Below, in pieces: positions 1 through 8,017 of a stretch of DNA of 64,000 bases. The notes beneath the pieces were generated by a model. It was not told where the DNA came from, searched no databases, and was given only the letters and a program-made list of their open reading frames with translations. Made by a program: the position numbers and the translations under genes. Numbering within the stretch: position 1 is the first letter of the stretch; every line of letters starts with the position of its first letter. This stretch comes from Betaproteobacteria bacterium HGW-Betaproteobacteria-3 (lineage in GTDB: Bacteria > Pseudomonadota > Gammaproteobacteria > Burkholderiales > Burkholderiaceae_C). Location: positions 1 through 64,000 of the forward strand of contig PHCI01000002.1 of the NCBI GenBank assembly GCA_002842205.1, given 5' to 3'.

Positions 1-498
1 ACGGGGGAGACGATTTGGGTCAAGCGTAGTGGGACATATACATACAGATGCGAATTTGCTGTGGGCACGGGATGTGGCTACGCCCCCGACTGGCGCTCCG
101 CCATTGAGTTCAGCTACAAGGGCAAGCGCTACAGGCACACTGAGGTTGTAACCTTGATTTTATTGGCGATTGGGCCAGATGGCGTGCCGAATTTGGTCGC
201 TGATCCAAGGCGAGATGAGTGGAACTGGAAGCACAAGTACTACTGCGTCACCCCGTTCTACGTTCAGTTCCGCCCCGACAGCAGCGGCAAAAACTGGGCT
301 TGGCCGGAACGAATTGACCCCTGGCTCTACGGGCTACCGACGAATCTGATATTTGGCCTGCCTCCGCTGGAATCCAACGGCAAGAAGTTCACACCTGCGG
401 ATCGAGCACAGAAAAATGCCTCGATTACAGGGATGCACAGCCAATTTGAACGCATTGATCCAGCCTACTCAACCGACAACTGCCCACCAAGGAGATAA
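1..498 (+). CDS. hypothetical protein, 5' end outside the window
   Basis: The reading frame is open from the first base of the window to a TAA at 496-498, so the true start lies upstream; GTG at 61 is only the first start-like codon visible. The 165 visible codons encode a protein rich in Trp, Tyr and Pro with no signal peptide, membrane segment or motif I recognise. Its base composition looks less GC-rich than the metabolic genes further right. Together with the neighbouring toxin-antitoxin and Fic genes this suggests accessory DNA, which is inference. Function unknown. Confidence 0.5.
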   Translation, partial: TGETIWVKRSGTYTYRCEFAVGTGCGYAPDWRSAIEFSYKGKRYRHTEVVTLILLAIGPDGVPNLVADPRRDEWNWKHKYYCVTPFYVQFRPDSSGKNWAWPERIDPWLYGLPTNLIFGLPPLESNGKKFTPADRAQKNASITGMHSQFERIDPAYSTDNCPPRR

Positions 499-500
499 CT

Positions 501-539
501 GACCTGCCCCCTACCGCCGTACCAGGAGGGGGGCGGGTC
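501..539. terminator. GC-rich stem-loop between converging genes
   Basis: GACCTGCCCCC (501-511) pairs with GGGGGCGGGTC (529-539) with one G-T pair, leaving a loop of about 17 nt. It lies directly after the stop of the first gene and overlaps the 3' end of the antitoxin gene, a natural place for a shared terminator. There is no clear U-run, so intrinsic termination is only plausible. Confidence 0.4.
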
Positions 540-834
540 AATGGCTGGCTTGGGCATGCAGCTTCAGCCCCAGTGCATGGACGACTTTGAGGATGGTGTC
601 GAAACTGGGGCTCCGCTCGCCGGAAAGCGCTTTGTAAAGGCTTTCGCGGGAAAGTCCGGCATCCCGTGCGACCTGGGTCATGCCCTTGGCCCGGGCAATA
701 TCGCCGAGCGCTTTGGCGATGAACAACGTGTCCCCGTTGGCTTCCTCAAGGCAGGCTTCAAGATAAGCGGCCATTTCCTCGGGCGTTCTAAGATGTTCAG
801 CAACGTCGTAGCGCGTGGTCAAGATCTTGCTCAT
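538..834 (-). CDS. addiction-module antitoxin, HTH family (HigA-like)
   Basis: The 98-residue protein matches the 'putative addiction module antidote' family that pairs with HigB/RelE-type toxins. After an N-terminal arm that normally wraps the toxin (LTTRYDVAEHLRTPEEMAAY), residues 45-95 form a lambda-repressor-like helix-turn-helix (GMTQVARDAGLSRESLYKAL). Such antitoxins neutralise the toxin and repress their own promoter. Its ATG at 834 overlaps the toxin stop by 4 bp (ATGA), so the two are translationally coupled with the toxin gene first, the usual order in this family. The antitoxin looks intact although its toxin is broken; it may survive as an orphan regulator. Confidence 0.85.
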   Translation of the reverse strand: MSKILTTRYDVAEHLRTPEEMAAYLEACLEEANGDTLFIAKALGDIARAKGMTQVARDAGLSRESLYKALSGERSPSFDTILKVVHALGLKLHAQASH

Positions 835-1137
835 GGCGGTGATTCCGAAAGATCGCGAGCGAGGCGCAGTGCGGCTTTGATGTCTTTGGCCTGGGACTTT
901 TTGGTGCCACCTGCCAGCAGAACGATCAGCACTTGTCCTCGTTGCTTGAAGTAAACCCGGTACCCGGGGCCGTAGTGGATTCGCAACTCCGCAACCCCTT
1001 CCCCCACCGGTTCGGCGTCGCCGGGGTTTCCCGCCGCGAGCCGCTCGATACGGGCCTGGACGCGGGCTCTTGCCTGAGAGGTCGCGCAGACCGTCAAGCC
1101 ACTGCGCGAAAAGGGTTGTCTTGCGAATTTCGAGACA
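831..1137 (-). pseudogene. RelE/ParE (HigB-like) toxin gene, frameshifted
   Basis: The C-terminal three quarters read as a normal RelE/ParE-superfamily mRNA-interferase-like toxin (ARARVQARIERL, then GYRVYFKQRGQVLIVLLAGG, then AKDIKAALRLARDL). The conserved N-terminus (EIRKTTLFAQWLDGLRDL) lies in another frame at about 1131-1078, and one extra base near 1073-1074 breaks the join. The codon where ATG should stand (1137-1135) reads TGT. An open frame can be drawn from a TTG at 1172, but its first 30 residues do not resemble the family and that TTG is part of the -35 box. The toxin is probably inactive. A sequencing error could explain the single-base shift but not also the lost start. Confidence 0.75.
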
Positions 1138-1143
1138 GCGACG

Positions 1144-1172
1144 ACTGTAGCCAGCGGGCTACGAATTGTCAA
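1144..1172 (-). promoter_or_regulatory. sigma70-type promoter of the toxin-antitoxin operon
   Basis: On the minus strand TTGACA (1172-1167) and TACAGT (1149-1144) are separated by exactly 17 bp, a near-consensus sigma70 promoter. It sits just upstream of the expected toxin start at 1137, which argues that the toxin reading frame does not begin at the TTG inside the -35 box. Confidence 0.7.
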
Positions 1173-1418
1173 CGCTCAACGGTGACGACGGTGGACTCCA
1201 CCCACGTGCTGCCCCACCTCAACGTCGGCTTTCAACGCCAGGATGGCAATCGGCACTTCTATTCAGATGCAGCGCTTCAGGCCTACTTGAACGGCGTTTT
1301 GGCGCCCGCACGTGCCTTTGACATGAGCGACACGGAGATGCGCTCAGGGTTCCGGTTTCCGCCAGGGTGTCGGTTGGGTAGAACTGCGTAACGCGTTAGA
1401 TTCAGAGCAAACCAAAAA

Positions 1419-1488
1419 TACACCCATTTACACCCATTCTGGGGCTGCACCGCTTAAAAATGGGTGTTAATGGGTGTTAATGGGTGTA
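1419..1488. repeat. inverted and direct repeats of TGGGTGTTAA before the Fic gene
   Basis: TGGGTGTTAA occurs as adjacent direct copies at 1461 and 1471, with a variant at 1481. An inverted block at 1419-1438 matches 1469-1488 in 19 of 20 positions. The block ends two bases before the ATG at 1491. It may act as an operator read by the C-terminal winged helix of the Fic protein, or as an RNA hairpin over its start. Apart from this block I see no gene in 1173-1490. Confidence 0.75.
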
Positions 1489-1490
1489 GC

Positions 1491-2549
1491 ATGGGTTGCA
1501 TGCTACGTTCAGACACCCTCCAGATCACCCCCGAGGTCCTGAGCCTGATTGCCCGGATCGACGAATTCAAAGGCGCATGGCGGGCCTTGGGAACGCTCGC
1601 GCCCGAGCGTCTTTCAGCGCTGCGGCGGGTTGCGACCATCGAAAGCATCGGTTCGTCCACCCGCATCGAGGGCAGCAAGCTGACGGACCGCGAGGTGGAG
1701 CGCTTGCTCTCCAACCTGGCCATCCAGTCCTTCGATACCCGCGACGAGCAGGAGGTGGCCGGTTACGCCGAGTTGATGGATCTGGTGTTCAGCGCGTGGC
1801 AGGACATCCCGTTCAACGAGAATCACATCCAGCAACTGCGCCAGATCCTGCTGCGCCACAGCGAAAAGGATGCGCGCCACCGGGGGCAGTACAAGACCCA
1901 TTCGAACAGCGTCGCCGCCTTCGATGAAAACGGGACACAGATCGGTATCGTCTTCGAGACCGCCACGCCGTTTGACACGCCACGGCTGATGGCCGAATTG
2001 GCGTCGTGGGTAAACGATGAGCGGCAGAAGGGGCATCTGCACCCCTTGTTGATCATCGCGATCTTCGTGGTGGTGTTTCTGGAAATCCACCCTTTCCAGG
2101 ATGGCAACGGGCGTTTGAGCCGGGTGCTGACAACCCTGCTGCTGATTCAGGCCGGGTACGCCTATGTGCCGTACAGCTCGCTGGAGAGTGTGATCGAGCT
2201 GAACAAGGAAGCCTATTACCTGGCGCTGCGCCAGACCCAGGGCACCATCCGCACGGAGGCGCCCAACTGGCAGCCATGGCTGGTGTTCTTCTTGCGCTCG
2301 CTGGCCGAGCAGGTTCGGCGGCTGGAGAAGAAGGTTGAGCGCGAAAAGATCGTGCTGGCCGCGCTGCCAGAGCTGTCACTGCAGATCGTGGAATTCGCTC
2401 GGGAGCACGGGCGCGTCACGATGATGGAGGCCATCAAACTGACCGGAGCCAGCCGCAACACCCTGAAGCAACACTTGCGCGACCTGACCGAGCGCAACCA
2501 TCTGGCGCAGCACGGCAGCGGACGCGGTGTGTGGTACGGGTTGAAGTGA
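1491..2549 (+). CDS. Fic family protein with C-terminal winged helix
   Basis: Fic proteins transfer AMP or another nucleotide part onto a target hydroxyl group. The core motif HPFQDGNGR begins at about residue 200. An inhibitory-helix motif of the S-x3-E-G type (STRIEG) lies near residues 56-61, so this is probably an auto-inhibited class II Fic. Residues from about 290 form a winged helix-turn-helix (VTMMEAIKLTGASRNTLKQH), typical of chromosomal Fic proteins thought to regulate themselves. I chose ATG 1491 (ATG 1500 is the alternative) because upstream in-frame codons lie inside the repeat block. The length, 352 aa, is normal. The cellular target is unknown. Confidence 0.9.
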   Translation: MGCMLRSDTLQITPEVLSLIARIDEFKGAWRALGTLAPERLSALRRVATIESIGSSTRIEGSKLTDREVERLLSNLAIQSFDTRDEQEVAGYAELMDLVFSAWQDIPFNENHIQQLRQILLRHSEKDARHRGQYKTHSNSVAAFDENGTQIGIVFETATPFDTPRLMAELASWVNDERQKGHLHPLLIIAIFVVVFLEIHPFQDGNGRLSRVLTTLLLIQAGYAYVPYSSLESVIELNKEAYYLALRQTQGTIRTEAPNWQPWLVFFLRSLAEQVRRLEKKVEREKIVLAALPELSLQIVEFAREHGRVTMMEAIKLTGASRNTLKQHLRDLTERNHLAQHGSGRGVWYGLK

Positions 2550-2654
2550 TCTGGGGCGTCAGCATTCGGGTGGGTTGAGCGGGCGCCTGCTCATCCGGCC
2601 TCGACAGGAGGAGGCGCAACGGTCGGCTGCGTCGGGCTTTCGATCCGGGACAGA

Positions 2655-2715
2655 ATAGTCCTTAATCAATAGCAAACTATGACCTATTGACGGGGGTTAA
2701 AGGCCAATTTGTTCA
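2655..2715. repeat. dispersed repeat family A, copy 1
   Basis: It contains AATAGCAAACTATGACC followed by TTGACGGGGG and TAAAGGCCAATTT. It lies just beyond the 3' end of gcdH in the gap behind the Fic gene. The other copies in this window are at 14.9, 17.4, 35.7, 36.1, 41.7, 49.5 and 57.6 kb. Confidence 0.75.
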
Positions 2716-3909
2716 ATAAAATGCCTGCAAACCGGTCTGCGCGCGCCCGAGGATGAGCGCGTGCACGTCGTGCGTGCCTTCGTAGGTGTTGACGGTTTCC
2801 AGGTTGATCATGTGGCGGATGACGTGGTATTCGTCGTGGATGCCGTTGCCGCCATGCATGTCGCGCGCCATGCGGGCCACGTCCAGCGCCTTGCCGCAGC
2901 TGTTGCGCTTGATCAGGCTGATCATCTCGGGCACGGCCTTGCCTTCGTCCATGAGCCGGCCCACGCGCAGGCAGCCCTGCAGGCCCAGCGTGATTTCGGT
3001 CTGCATGTCGGCCAGCTTTTTCTGGATCAGCTGGTTGGCGGCCAGCGGGCGGTCAAACTGCTTGCGGTCCAGTGTGTACTGGCGGGCGCGGAACCAGCAG
3101 TCTTCGGCCGCGCCCAGGGCGCCCCAGGCGATGCCGTAGCGCGCCTTGTTGAGGCAGCCAAACGGCCCCTTGAGGCCCGAGACGTTGGGCAGCAGGTTGG
3201 CTTCGGGCACGAACACGCCGTCCATGACGATCTCGCCGGTGATGCTGGCGCGCAGGCTCATCTTGCCTTCGATCTTGGGGGCGCTCAGGCCTTGCATGCC
3301 TTTCTCGAGAATGAAGCCGCGGATGCTTTCCTGGCCGCCCACCTTGCCGTCGGGGTCGGCCAGCTTGGCCCACACCACGAACACGTCGGCAATGGGTGCG
3401 TTGGTGATCCACATCTTGGCGCCGCTCAGCAGATAGCCGCCGTCCACCGGCTTGGCGCGCGTGATCATGCTGGCCGGGTCGGAGCCGTGGTTGGGCTCGG
3501 TCAGGCCAAAGCAGCCCACCCATTCGCCGGTGGCGAGCTTGGGCAGGTATTTCTGGCGCTGCGCCTCGGAGCCGTATTCGTGGATCGGGTGCATCACCAA
3601 GGAGCTTTGCACGCTGACGGCGCTGCGGTAGCCGCTGTCCACGCGCTCGACTTCGCGGGCGATCAGGCCGTAGGCCACGTAGCTCAGGCCGGCGCAGCCA
3701 TAGCCTTCGATCGTGGAGCCCAAAAACCCCATGGCGCCGGCTTCGTTCATGATTTCGCGGTCAAACTTTTCATGGCGCGCGGCCATGAGCACGCGGGTTT
3801 GCAGCTTTTCCTGGCAGAAGGTGTGGGCGGCTTCCTGAATGGCGCGCTCGTCGTCGTTGAGCTGTTCAGACAGCAAGAAGGGGTCGGCCCAGTTGAATTT
3901 GGCTTTCAT
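2713..3909 (-). CDS. gcdH: glutaryl-CoA dehydrogenase
   Basis: This 398-aa FAD enzyme of the acyl-CoA dehydrogenase family oxidises and decarboxylates glutaryl-CoA to crotonyl-CoA in lysine, tryptophan and glutarate breakdown, passing electrons to ETF. Visible marks are the FAD/substrate segment [13 protein letters not shown] near residue 134, the ITNAP strand that follows, and the catalytic glutamate (about E377) in [17 protein letters not shown]. The near full-length similarity to GcdH rather than short-chain dehydrogenases rests on this last motif and on the N-terminal FNWADPFLL. It is divergent from a LysR gene, the arrangement usual for gcdH and its activator. Confidence 0.93.
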   Translation of the reverse strand: MKAKFNWADPFLLSEQLNDDERAIQEAAHTFCQEKLQTRVLMAARHEKFDREIMNEAGAMGFLGSTIEGYGCAGLSYVAYGLIAREVERVDSGYRSAVSVQSSLVMHPIHEYGSEAQRQKYLPKLATGEWVGCFGLTEPNHGSDPASMITRAKPVDGGYLLSGAKMWITNAPIADVFVVWAKLADPDGKVGGQESIRGFILEKGMQGLSAPKIEGKMSLRASITGEIVMDGVFVPEANLLPNVSGLKGPFGCLNKARYGIAWGALGAAEDCWFRARQYTLDRKQFDRPLAANQLIQKKLADMQTEITLGLQGCLRVGRLMDEGKAVPEMISLIKRNSCGKALDVARMARDMHGGNGIHDEYHVIRHMINLETVNTYEGTHDVHALILGRAQTGLQAFY

Positions 3910-3943
3910 CGTCGGTCTCCGGTTTGAAATGGCACTGCCTGCG

Positions 3944-3998
3944 ATTGTTGGGCATTCAACAATAGTTGTCTAATATCGTATGCCAATACAACGATACG
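3944..3998. promoter_or_regulatory. operator-like inverted repeats between gcdH and the LysR gene
   Basis: A perfect inverted repeat ATTGTTG-N6-CAACAAT spans 3944-3963, and a second pair CGTAT...ATACG spans 3977-3998. Both lie in the roughly 100-bp divergent promoter region. LysR proteins usually bind two such sites, one for recognition and one for activation. The assignment is by position only. Confidence 0.5.
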
Positions 3999-4010
3999 TT
4001 TGATTGATAC

Positions 4011-4913
4011 ATGGAATTCCGCCACCTGCGTTATTTTCTGGTCCTGGCCGAAGAACTGCACTTTGGCCGTGCAGCGCAGCGCCTGGCGATTTCGCAGCCG
4101 CCGCTGTCGATGAACCTGCAGCAGCTTGAAGCCTCGGTGGGCGCCCGCCTGCTGGAGCGCAACAGCAAGCGGGTGCAGCTCACGCCCGCGGGCCGCGCCT
4201 TCGTGCCCCAGGCCCGCGCGCTGCTGGAGCAGGCGCAGCGCGCCGCGCGTCACGCCAGGGAAGTGGCCGAGGGCACGGCGGGCAGTCTGCAGGTGGGCTT
4301 TGTCGGCACCATGCTCTACCGCGGCCTGCCGCCGCTGCTCCAGCGGTTTCAGGCGCAGCACCCGGGCCTGCGGCTCACGCTGCGGGAGCTGAGTTCCAGC
4401 GAGCAACTGATGGAACTGGCACAAGACCGGCTCGACCTGGGCTTTGTGCACACCACGCGCGTGCCGCCGGGGCTGTCGCAAATCCTCGTGTCCAGCCAGC
4501 CGTTTGTGGCCTGCCTGCCGGTGGGGCATGCGCTGGCCGGGCGGGGCGGCAAAGGCGCCCGGCGTGCGGCCCTGGCGCCGGCGCAACTGCGCGGCGAGCC
4601 GTTTGCGATGGTGTCGCGCGCGGTCTCGCCCGACTACCACGACCGCATCGTCGCGCTGTGCGGTGAGGCCGGCTTCACGCCCGACGTGCGCTACGAGCTG
4701 CGCCATTGGCTCAGCGTGGTGTCGCTGGTGGCGCAGGGCCTGGGCGTGGCGATGGTGCCGCAGTCGCTGGCGCGCTCGGGCCTGCCGGGGGCAGTGTTCG
4801 TGCCGCTCGACGCGCCCACCGGCACCTACGACACCTACTGCCTGTGGCGCGATGCGCGCGAATCCGCCGCGCTGGCGCAGTTTCTGGCGGTGGTGCGCGA
4901 GACGCCGCCCTGA
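4011..4913 (+). CDS. LysR-family transcriptional regulator (GcdR-like by context)
   Basis: This 300-aa protein has an N-terminal winged helix-turn-helix (MEFRHLRYFLVLAEELHFGR, then AISQPPLSMNLQQLE) and a periplasmic-binding-type effector domain from about residue 90. The ELHFGRAAQRL and ISQPPLS segments are typical of LysR regulators of aromatic and dicarboxylate catabolism. It is transcribed divergently from gcdH across operator-like repeats, so it most likely activates gcdH in response to glutarate or glutaryl-CoA. That target is inferred from position. Confidence 0.88.
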   Translation: MEFRHLRYFLVLAEELHFGRAAQRLAISQPPLSMNLQQLEASVGARLLERNSKRVQLTPAGRAFVPQARALLEQAQRAARHAREVAEGTAGSLQVGFVGTMLYRGLPPLLQRFQAQHPGLRLTLRELSSSEQLMELAQDRLDLGFVHTTRVPPGLSQILVSSQPFVACLPVGHALAGRGGKGARRAALAPAQLRGEPFAMVSRAVSPDYHDRIVALCGEAGFTPDVRYELRHWLSVVSLVAQGLGVAMVPQSLARSGLPGAVFVPLDAPTGTYDTYCLWRDARESAALAQFLAVVRETPP

Positions 4914-4964
4914 CCCGCCCGCCGGTCTGCGGCAACGGTATGCAGCGGTCCATGCGGAGGTGAT

Positions 4965-4982
4965 TGTCCTATTGACAGGACA
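4965..4982. promoter_or_regulatory. inverted repeat before the GntR gene, possible operator
   Basis: TGTCCT-N6-AGGACA is a perfect 6-bp inverted repeat 17 bp upstream of the ATG at 5000. TTGACA at 4972-4977 may be a -35 box lying inside it, which fits autorepression. Confidence 0.4.
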
Positions 4983-4999
4983 TTAGTACGGTCATTAGC

Positions 5000-5803
5000 A
5001 TGTGCCGCATGGTCCGCGCGCTGCCCCTGCCCAAATACCACCAGATCTATCTGGTGCTGCGCGAGCAGTTGCACGAAGGCCTGTTCGTCGGCGGCTTGCC
5101 CAGCGAGTTGTCGCTGACGCAGCAGTTCGGTGTGGCCCGCGTGACGGTGCGGCGGGCGCTGGAGCAACTCGCCTCTGAAGGCCTGATCCTGCGCGAGCCC
5201 GGCCGTGGCACCCGCCCCATCGAGGTGCGTCAGGCCAGCGTGCCCGAGCCCGTGACGGGTGCGCAGCGCGCCCATCTCACGGGCTTGCTCGAGAACCTGG
5301 TCAGCATGAGCCGGCACACCACGGTCAAGGTGCTGGAGGTCGAAAACGTGGCTGCGTCGGTGGCGGTGGCGTCGGCGCTGCAACTGCTGCCCGGTGCGGT
5401 CGTGCAAAAGGCGGTGCGGGTGCGCAGCACGCGCCAGGGGCCGCTGAGCCATATCACCACGTTTGTGCCGGCCCTTGTGGCGCGTGGCATGGGCCGCCGT
5501 GAGTTGGCGCGCAAACCCATTCTGGTGCTGCTCGAAGAGTCGGGCGTGCAGGTGGGGCGTGCCGAGCAAACCATTTCCGCCCGGTTGGCCGACGCCGAGG
5601 TGGCCCGCCATCTGGATGTGGCGGTGGGTTCGGCGCTGCTGGCCGTGCGCCGCCTGATCTACGACATTGATGACAAGCCGGTGCAGTGGCTGCACGGCCT
5701 GTACCGGCCTGACCGGTATGAGTACGTGATGCAGCTCTCGCGTGTGGGCAGCATCGACGCCAAGGTGTGGGTCAGCAAGGATGTTGCGGCCCACTTTCAT
5801 TGA
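5000..5803 (+). CDS. GntR-family regulator with UTRA domain (HutC subfamily)
   Basis: Residues 10-75 form the GntR winged helix (PSELSLTQQFGVARVTVRRA, then LASEGLILREPGRGT). The remaining part resembles the UTRA ligand-binding fold with chorismate-lyase topology. HutC-type regulators sense an early substrate or intermediate and usually repress. It opens a co-directional cluster (ABC importer, then enzymes) with only 33 bp to the binding-protein gene, so it very likely controls that operon. ATG 5000 and ATG 5009 are both possible starts and neither has a strong ribosome-binding site. Confidence 0.87.
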   Translation: MCRMVRALPLPKYHQIYLVLREQLHEGLFVGGLPSELSLTQQFGVARVTVRRALEQLASEGLILREPGRGTRPIEVRQASVPEPVTGAQRAHLTGLLENLVSMSRHTTVKVLEVENVAASVAVASALQLLPGAVVQKAVRVRSTRQGPLSHITTFVPALVARGMGRRELARKPILVLLEESGVQVGRAEQTISARLADAEVARHLDVAVGSALLAVRRLIYDIDDKPVQWLHGLYRPDRYEYVMQLSRVGSIDAKVWVSKDVAAHFH

Positions 5804-5836
5804 ACCTCCGGTTGACCACCCCTCAAGGAGACTGCC

Positions 5837-7039
5837 ATGACCAATCGTCGCCACTTCATCACCCAATCGGCTGCTGCCGCGTCCGCACTGGCGTTCCCTC
5901 TGGTGGGAGGGGCCCAGCCCAAACCCGTCAGGATCGGGGTGCTGCACCCTGTGACGGGTGCGCTGGCCTATTCCGGCAGCCAGTGCCGTGAAGGCGCCAT
6001 GATGGCCATCGAGGACATCAACAAGGCCGGCGGCATCAAATCCATGGGAGGCGCAAAGATCGAGGCCCTGCTGGGCGACGCGCAGTCCTCGCCCCAGGCG
6101 GGCACGGCCGAGATTGAAAAGATGAACGAAGCGGGCGTGTCTGCGGTGGTGGGCGCCTTTGCCTCGGCGATCTGTCTGGCCACCACGCAGGCGGCAGCCA
6201 AATACAACCTGCCCCACGTGGTGGACGTGGGCGTGGCCGACCAGATTGTCGAGCGCGGCCTCAAGAACACCTTCCGCTTCGGCCCGGGCTACCGCAAATG
6301 CGCCCAGGTGGCGGTGACCAATCTGCACGTGCTCAACACCGCGGCGGGCAAGCCGGCCCGGACCGTGATGATCATCCATGAAGATTCGTTGTTCGGCACC
6401 GGCACGGCCAACCTGCTGGCGCGCGAGCTGCCGGGCTATGGCTATGAGGTCAAGGAGGTGGTGAAGCACGCCAGCCCCACGCGCGACTTCAACAACATCG
6501 TGCTGCGCATGAAGGCCTTGAACCCCGACATCGTGATCCCCGCCAATTACTACAACGAATACGCGTTGCTGGTGCGCACCATGCAGCAGCAGAAGGTCGT
6601 GCCCAAGGCGATTTTCTCGGTGCTGGGCGGCGCCGCGTCAAGCTACAAGTTTGTCAAGGAATTTCCCGACGCGGCTGACGGCATCATCGACTGCAACCAC
6701 TGGTTCAACCCGAAGGACAAGCGCTCGGCCGAGCTGCGCAAGCGTGTTGAGGCCCGCGACAAATTCTTCAGCTACGAAGTCTTCATGGCTTACACCGCCA
6801 CGCGGCTTCTGGCCGATGCCATCGAACGGGCCAAATCGGCTGACCGCGCGGCCATCATCAACGCGCTGGAATCCAGCACATTTGCCGACCACATCATGCC
6901 GTACGGACCGACGCAGTTCGTCAACGGCCAGAACCAGGGCGCCCAGCCCCTGATGACCCAGGTGCGCAAGAACGACATCCGCGTGATCGTGCCGCGCGAA
7001 TACCGCGAGATCGACCCCCTGTTCCCGCTCAAGGCCTGA
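5837..7039 (+). CDS. ABC importer substrate-binding protein, Liv/amide type
   Basis: This 400-aa periplasmic binding protein belongs to the type I fold (Leu/Ile/Val, amide and aromatic acid binders). The N-terminus carries a twin-Arg-like stretch (NRRHFITQSAAAASALAFP) with probable cleavage near residue 26, so export by Tat or Sec is likely. The mature part begins PVRIGVLHPVTGALAYSG and keeps the EMAG-like ligand-loop region and INKAGGI. AAGGAG precedes the ATG. It is the first structural gene after the GntR regulator and should set the specificity of the importer. The ligand cannot be read from the sequence; family members bind amino acids, urea/amides, benzoates and other acids. Confidence 0.9.
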   Translation: MTNRRHFITQSAAAASALAFPLVGGAQPKPVRIGVLHPVTGALAYSGSQCREGAMMAIEDINKAGGIKSMGGAKIEALLGDAQSSPQAGTAEIEKMNEAGVSAVVGAFASAICLATTQAAAKYNLPHVVDVGVADQIVERGLKNTFRFGPGYRKCAQVAVTNLHVLNTAAGKPARTVMIIHEDSLFGTGTANLLARELPGYGYEVKEVVKHASPTRDFNNIVLRMKALNPDIVIPANYYNEYALLVRTMQQQKVVPKAIFSVLGGAASSYKFVKEFPDAADGIIDCNHWFNPKDKRSAELRKRVEARDKFFSYEVFMAYTATRLLADAIERAKSADRAAIINALESSTFADHIMPYGPTQFVNGQNQGAQPLMTQVRKNDIRVIVPREYREIDPLFPLKA

Positions 7040-7046
7040 GCCACAA

Positions 7047-7120
7047 CCGTTCCGGCTGAACCTGTCGAAGCCTGTCCTGAGCAAGGACGAAGGGCCCTTC
7101 GGCAGGTTCAGGGCGAACGG
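7047..7120. repeat. dispersed repeat family B, copy 1 (long hairpin)
   Basis: The arms CCGTTC...GCTGAACCTGTCGAAG and GGCAGGTTCAGGGCGAACGG are complementary over most of their length and bracket a shorter inner pair around GGACGAAGGGCCCTTC. It fills almost the whole gap between the binding-protein and first permease genes. Copies 2 and 3 lie inside coding sequences. Confidence 0.8.
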
Positions 7121-7132
7121 TGATGGAGTTGC

Positions 7133-8017
7133 ATGTTCGACCTCGCCATACTCTTCCCGTCCATCCTCAATGGCATCACGACCGGTGCGGTGTATGCGCT
7201 GATCGCGCTGGGGTTGACGCTGATTTACGGCGTGCTTCACATCATCAACTTTGCGCACGGCGCGGCGTTGATGGTGGCGCTGTACGCCGTGTACCTGCTG
7301 CGCCAGCATCTGGGGATTGACCCGTATCTGGCGCTGCCCATCGTGGTGCCGGGCATGTTCGTGCTGGGCTACGCCCTGCAGCGCCTGGTCATCAACCATG
7401 CCAGCCACGGCAAGGACGAGAACATCCTGCTGGTCACGCTGGGCCTGTCGATCGTGATGGAAAACCTGGCGCTGCTGTTCTTCAAGTCCGACACCCACAC
7501 CATCGAGACGGCCTACACGCTGACCACCGTGCCCATCAGCATCGGCATCGCTTCGGCCATGATCGCGCTGCCCAAGCTGGTGGCGTTCGCGGGTGCGCTG
7601 GTGACGTCGGCGCTGTTGCTGCTGCTGGTCGGCAAGACCGATCTGGGGCGTGCCATCCGCGCCGTGGCGCGCGAGAAGCATGGGGCCCGCCTCATGGGCA
7701 TCGACGTCGAGCATGTGTACGCCATGTGCTTTGGCATCGGGCTGGCCTGTCTGGGCGCGGCGGCCTGCTTTCTGCTGCCCGCGTATTACGTCAATCCGCA
7801 GGTCGGCAACGGCTTTGTGCTCGTGGCCTTCACCATCGTGGTGCTGGGCGGCATGGGCAGCTTTGTGGGTGCGCTCCTGGGCGGCTTGCTGATTGGCGTG
7901 GTCGAGTCGGTCGGCGGGCTGATCCTGGGCGAATCGCTGGGGCAGATCGGCATCTTCCTGATCTTCATCGCCGTGCTGCTGTTCCGCCCGCAAGGGCTGT
8001 TTGGAGCCCGGACATGA
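7133..8017 (+). CDS. ABC importer permease, LivH type
   Basis: The 294-aa protein is hydrophobic throughout, with about eight membrane segments. It starts with the characteristic LNGITTGAVYALIALGLTLI and contains the conserved VVLGGMGSFVGALLGGL loop near the C-terminus that docks to the ATPases. GGAG lies four bases before ATG 7133. It forms the inner-membrane channel with the next gene, overlapping it by 4 bp (ATGA). Confidence 0.92.
   Translation: MFDLAILFPSILNGITTGAVYALIALGLTLIYGVLHIINFAHGAALMVALYAVYLLRQHLGIDPYLALPIVVPGMFVLGYALQRLVINHASHGKDENILLVTLGLSIVMENLALLFFKSDTHTIETAYTLTTVPISIGIASAMIALPKLVAFAGALVTSALLLLLVGKTDLGRAIRAVAREKHGARLMGIDVEHVYAMCFGIGLACLGAAACFLLPAYYVNPQVGNGFVLVAFTIVVLGGMGSFVGALLGGLLIGVVESVGGLILGESLGQIGIFLIFIAVLLFRPQGLFGART

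Noticed and set aside
933-1391. A 152-codon plus-strand frame across the toxin region and the gap before the Fic gene
   Set aside because: Its first half is antisense to the toxin gene and the rest resembles nothing I know; there is no ribosome-binding site. The part after 1180 could be a gene scrap but cannot be supported.
7726-8013. Long N-terminal extension of the LivM-type permease
   Set aside because: It lies entirely inside the LivH-type gene in another frame; ATG 8014 gives the family length and the usual 4-bp overlap.
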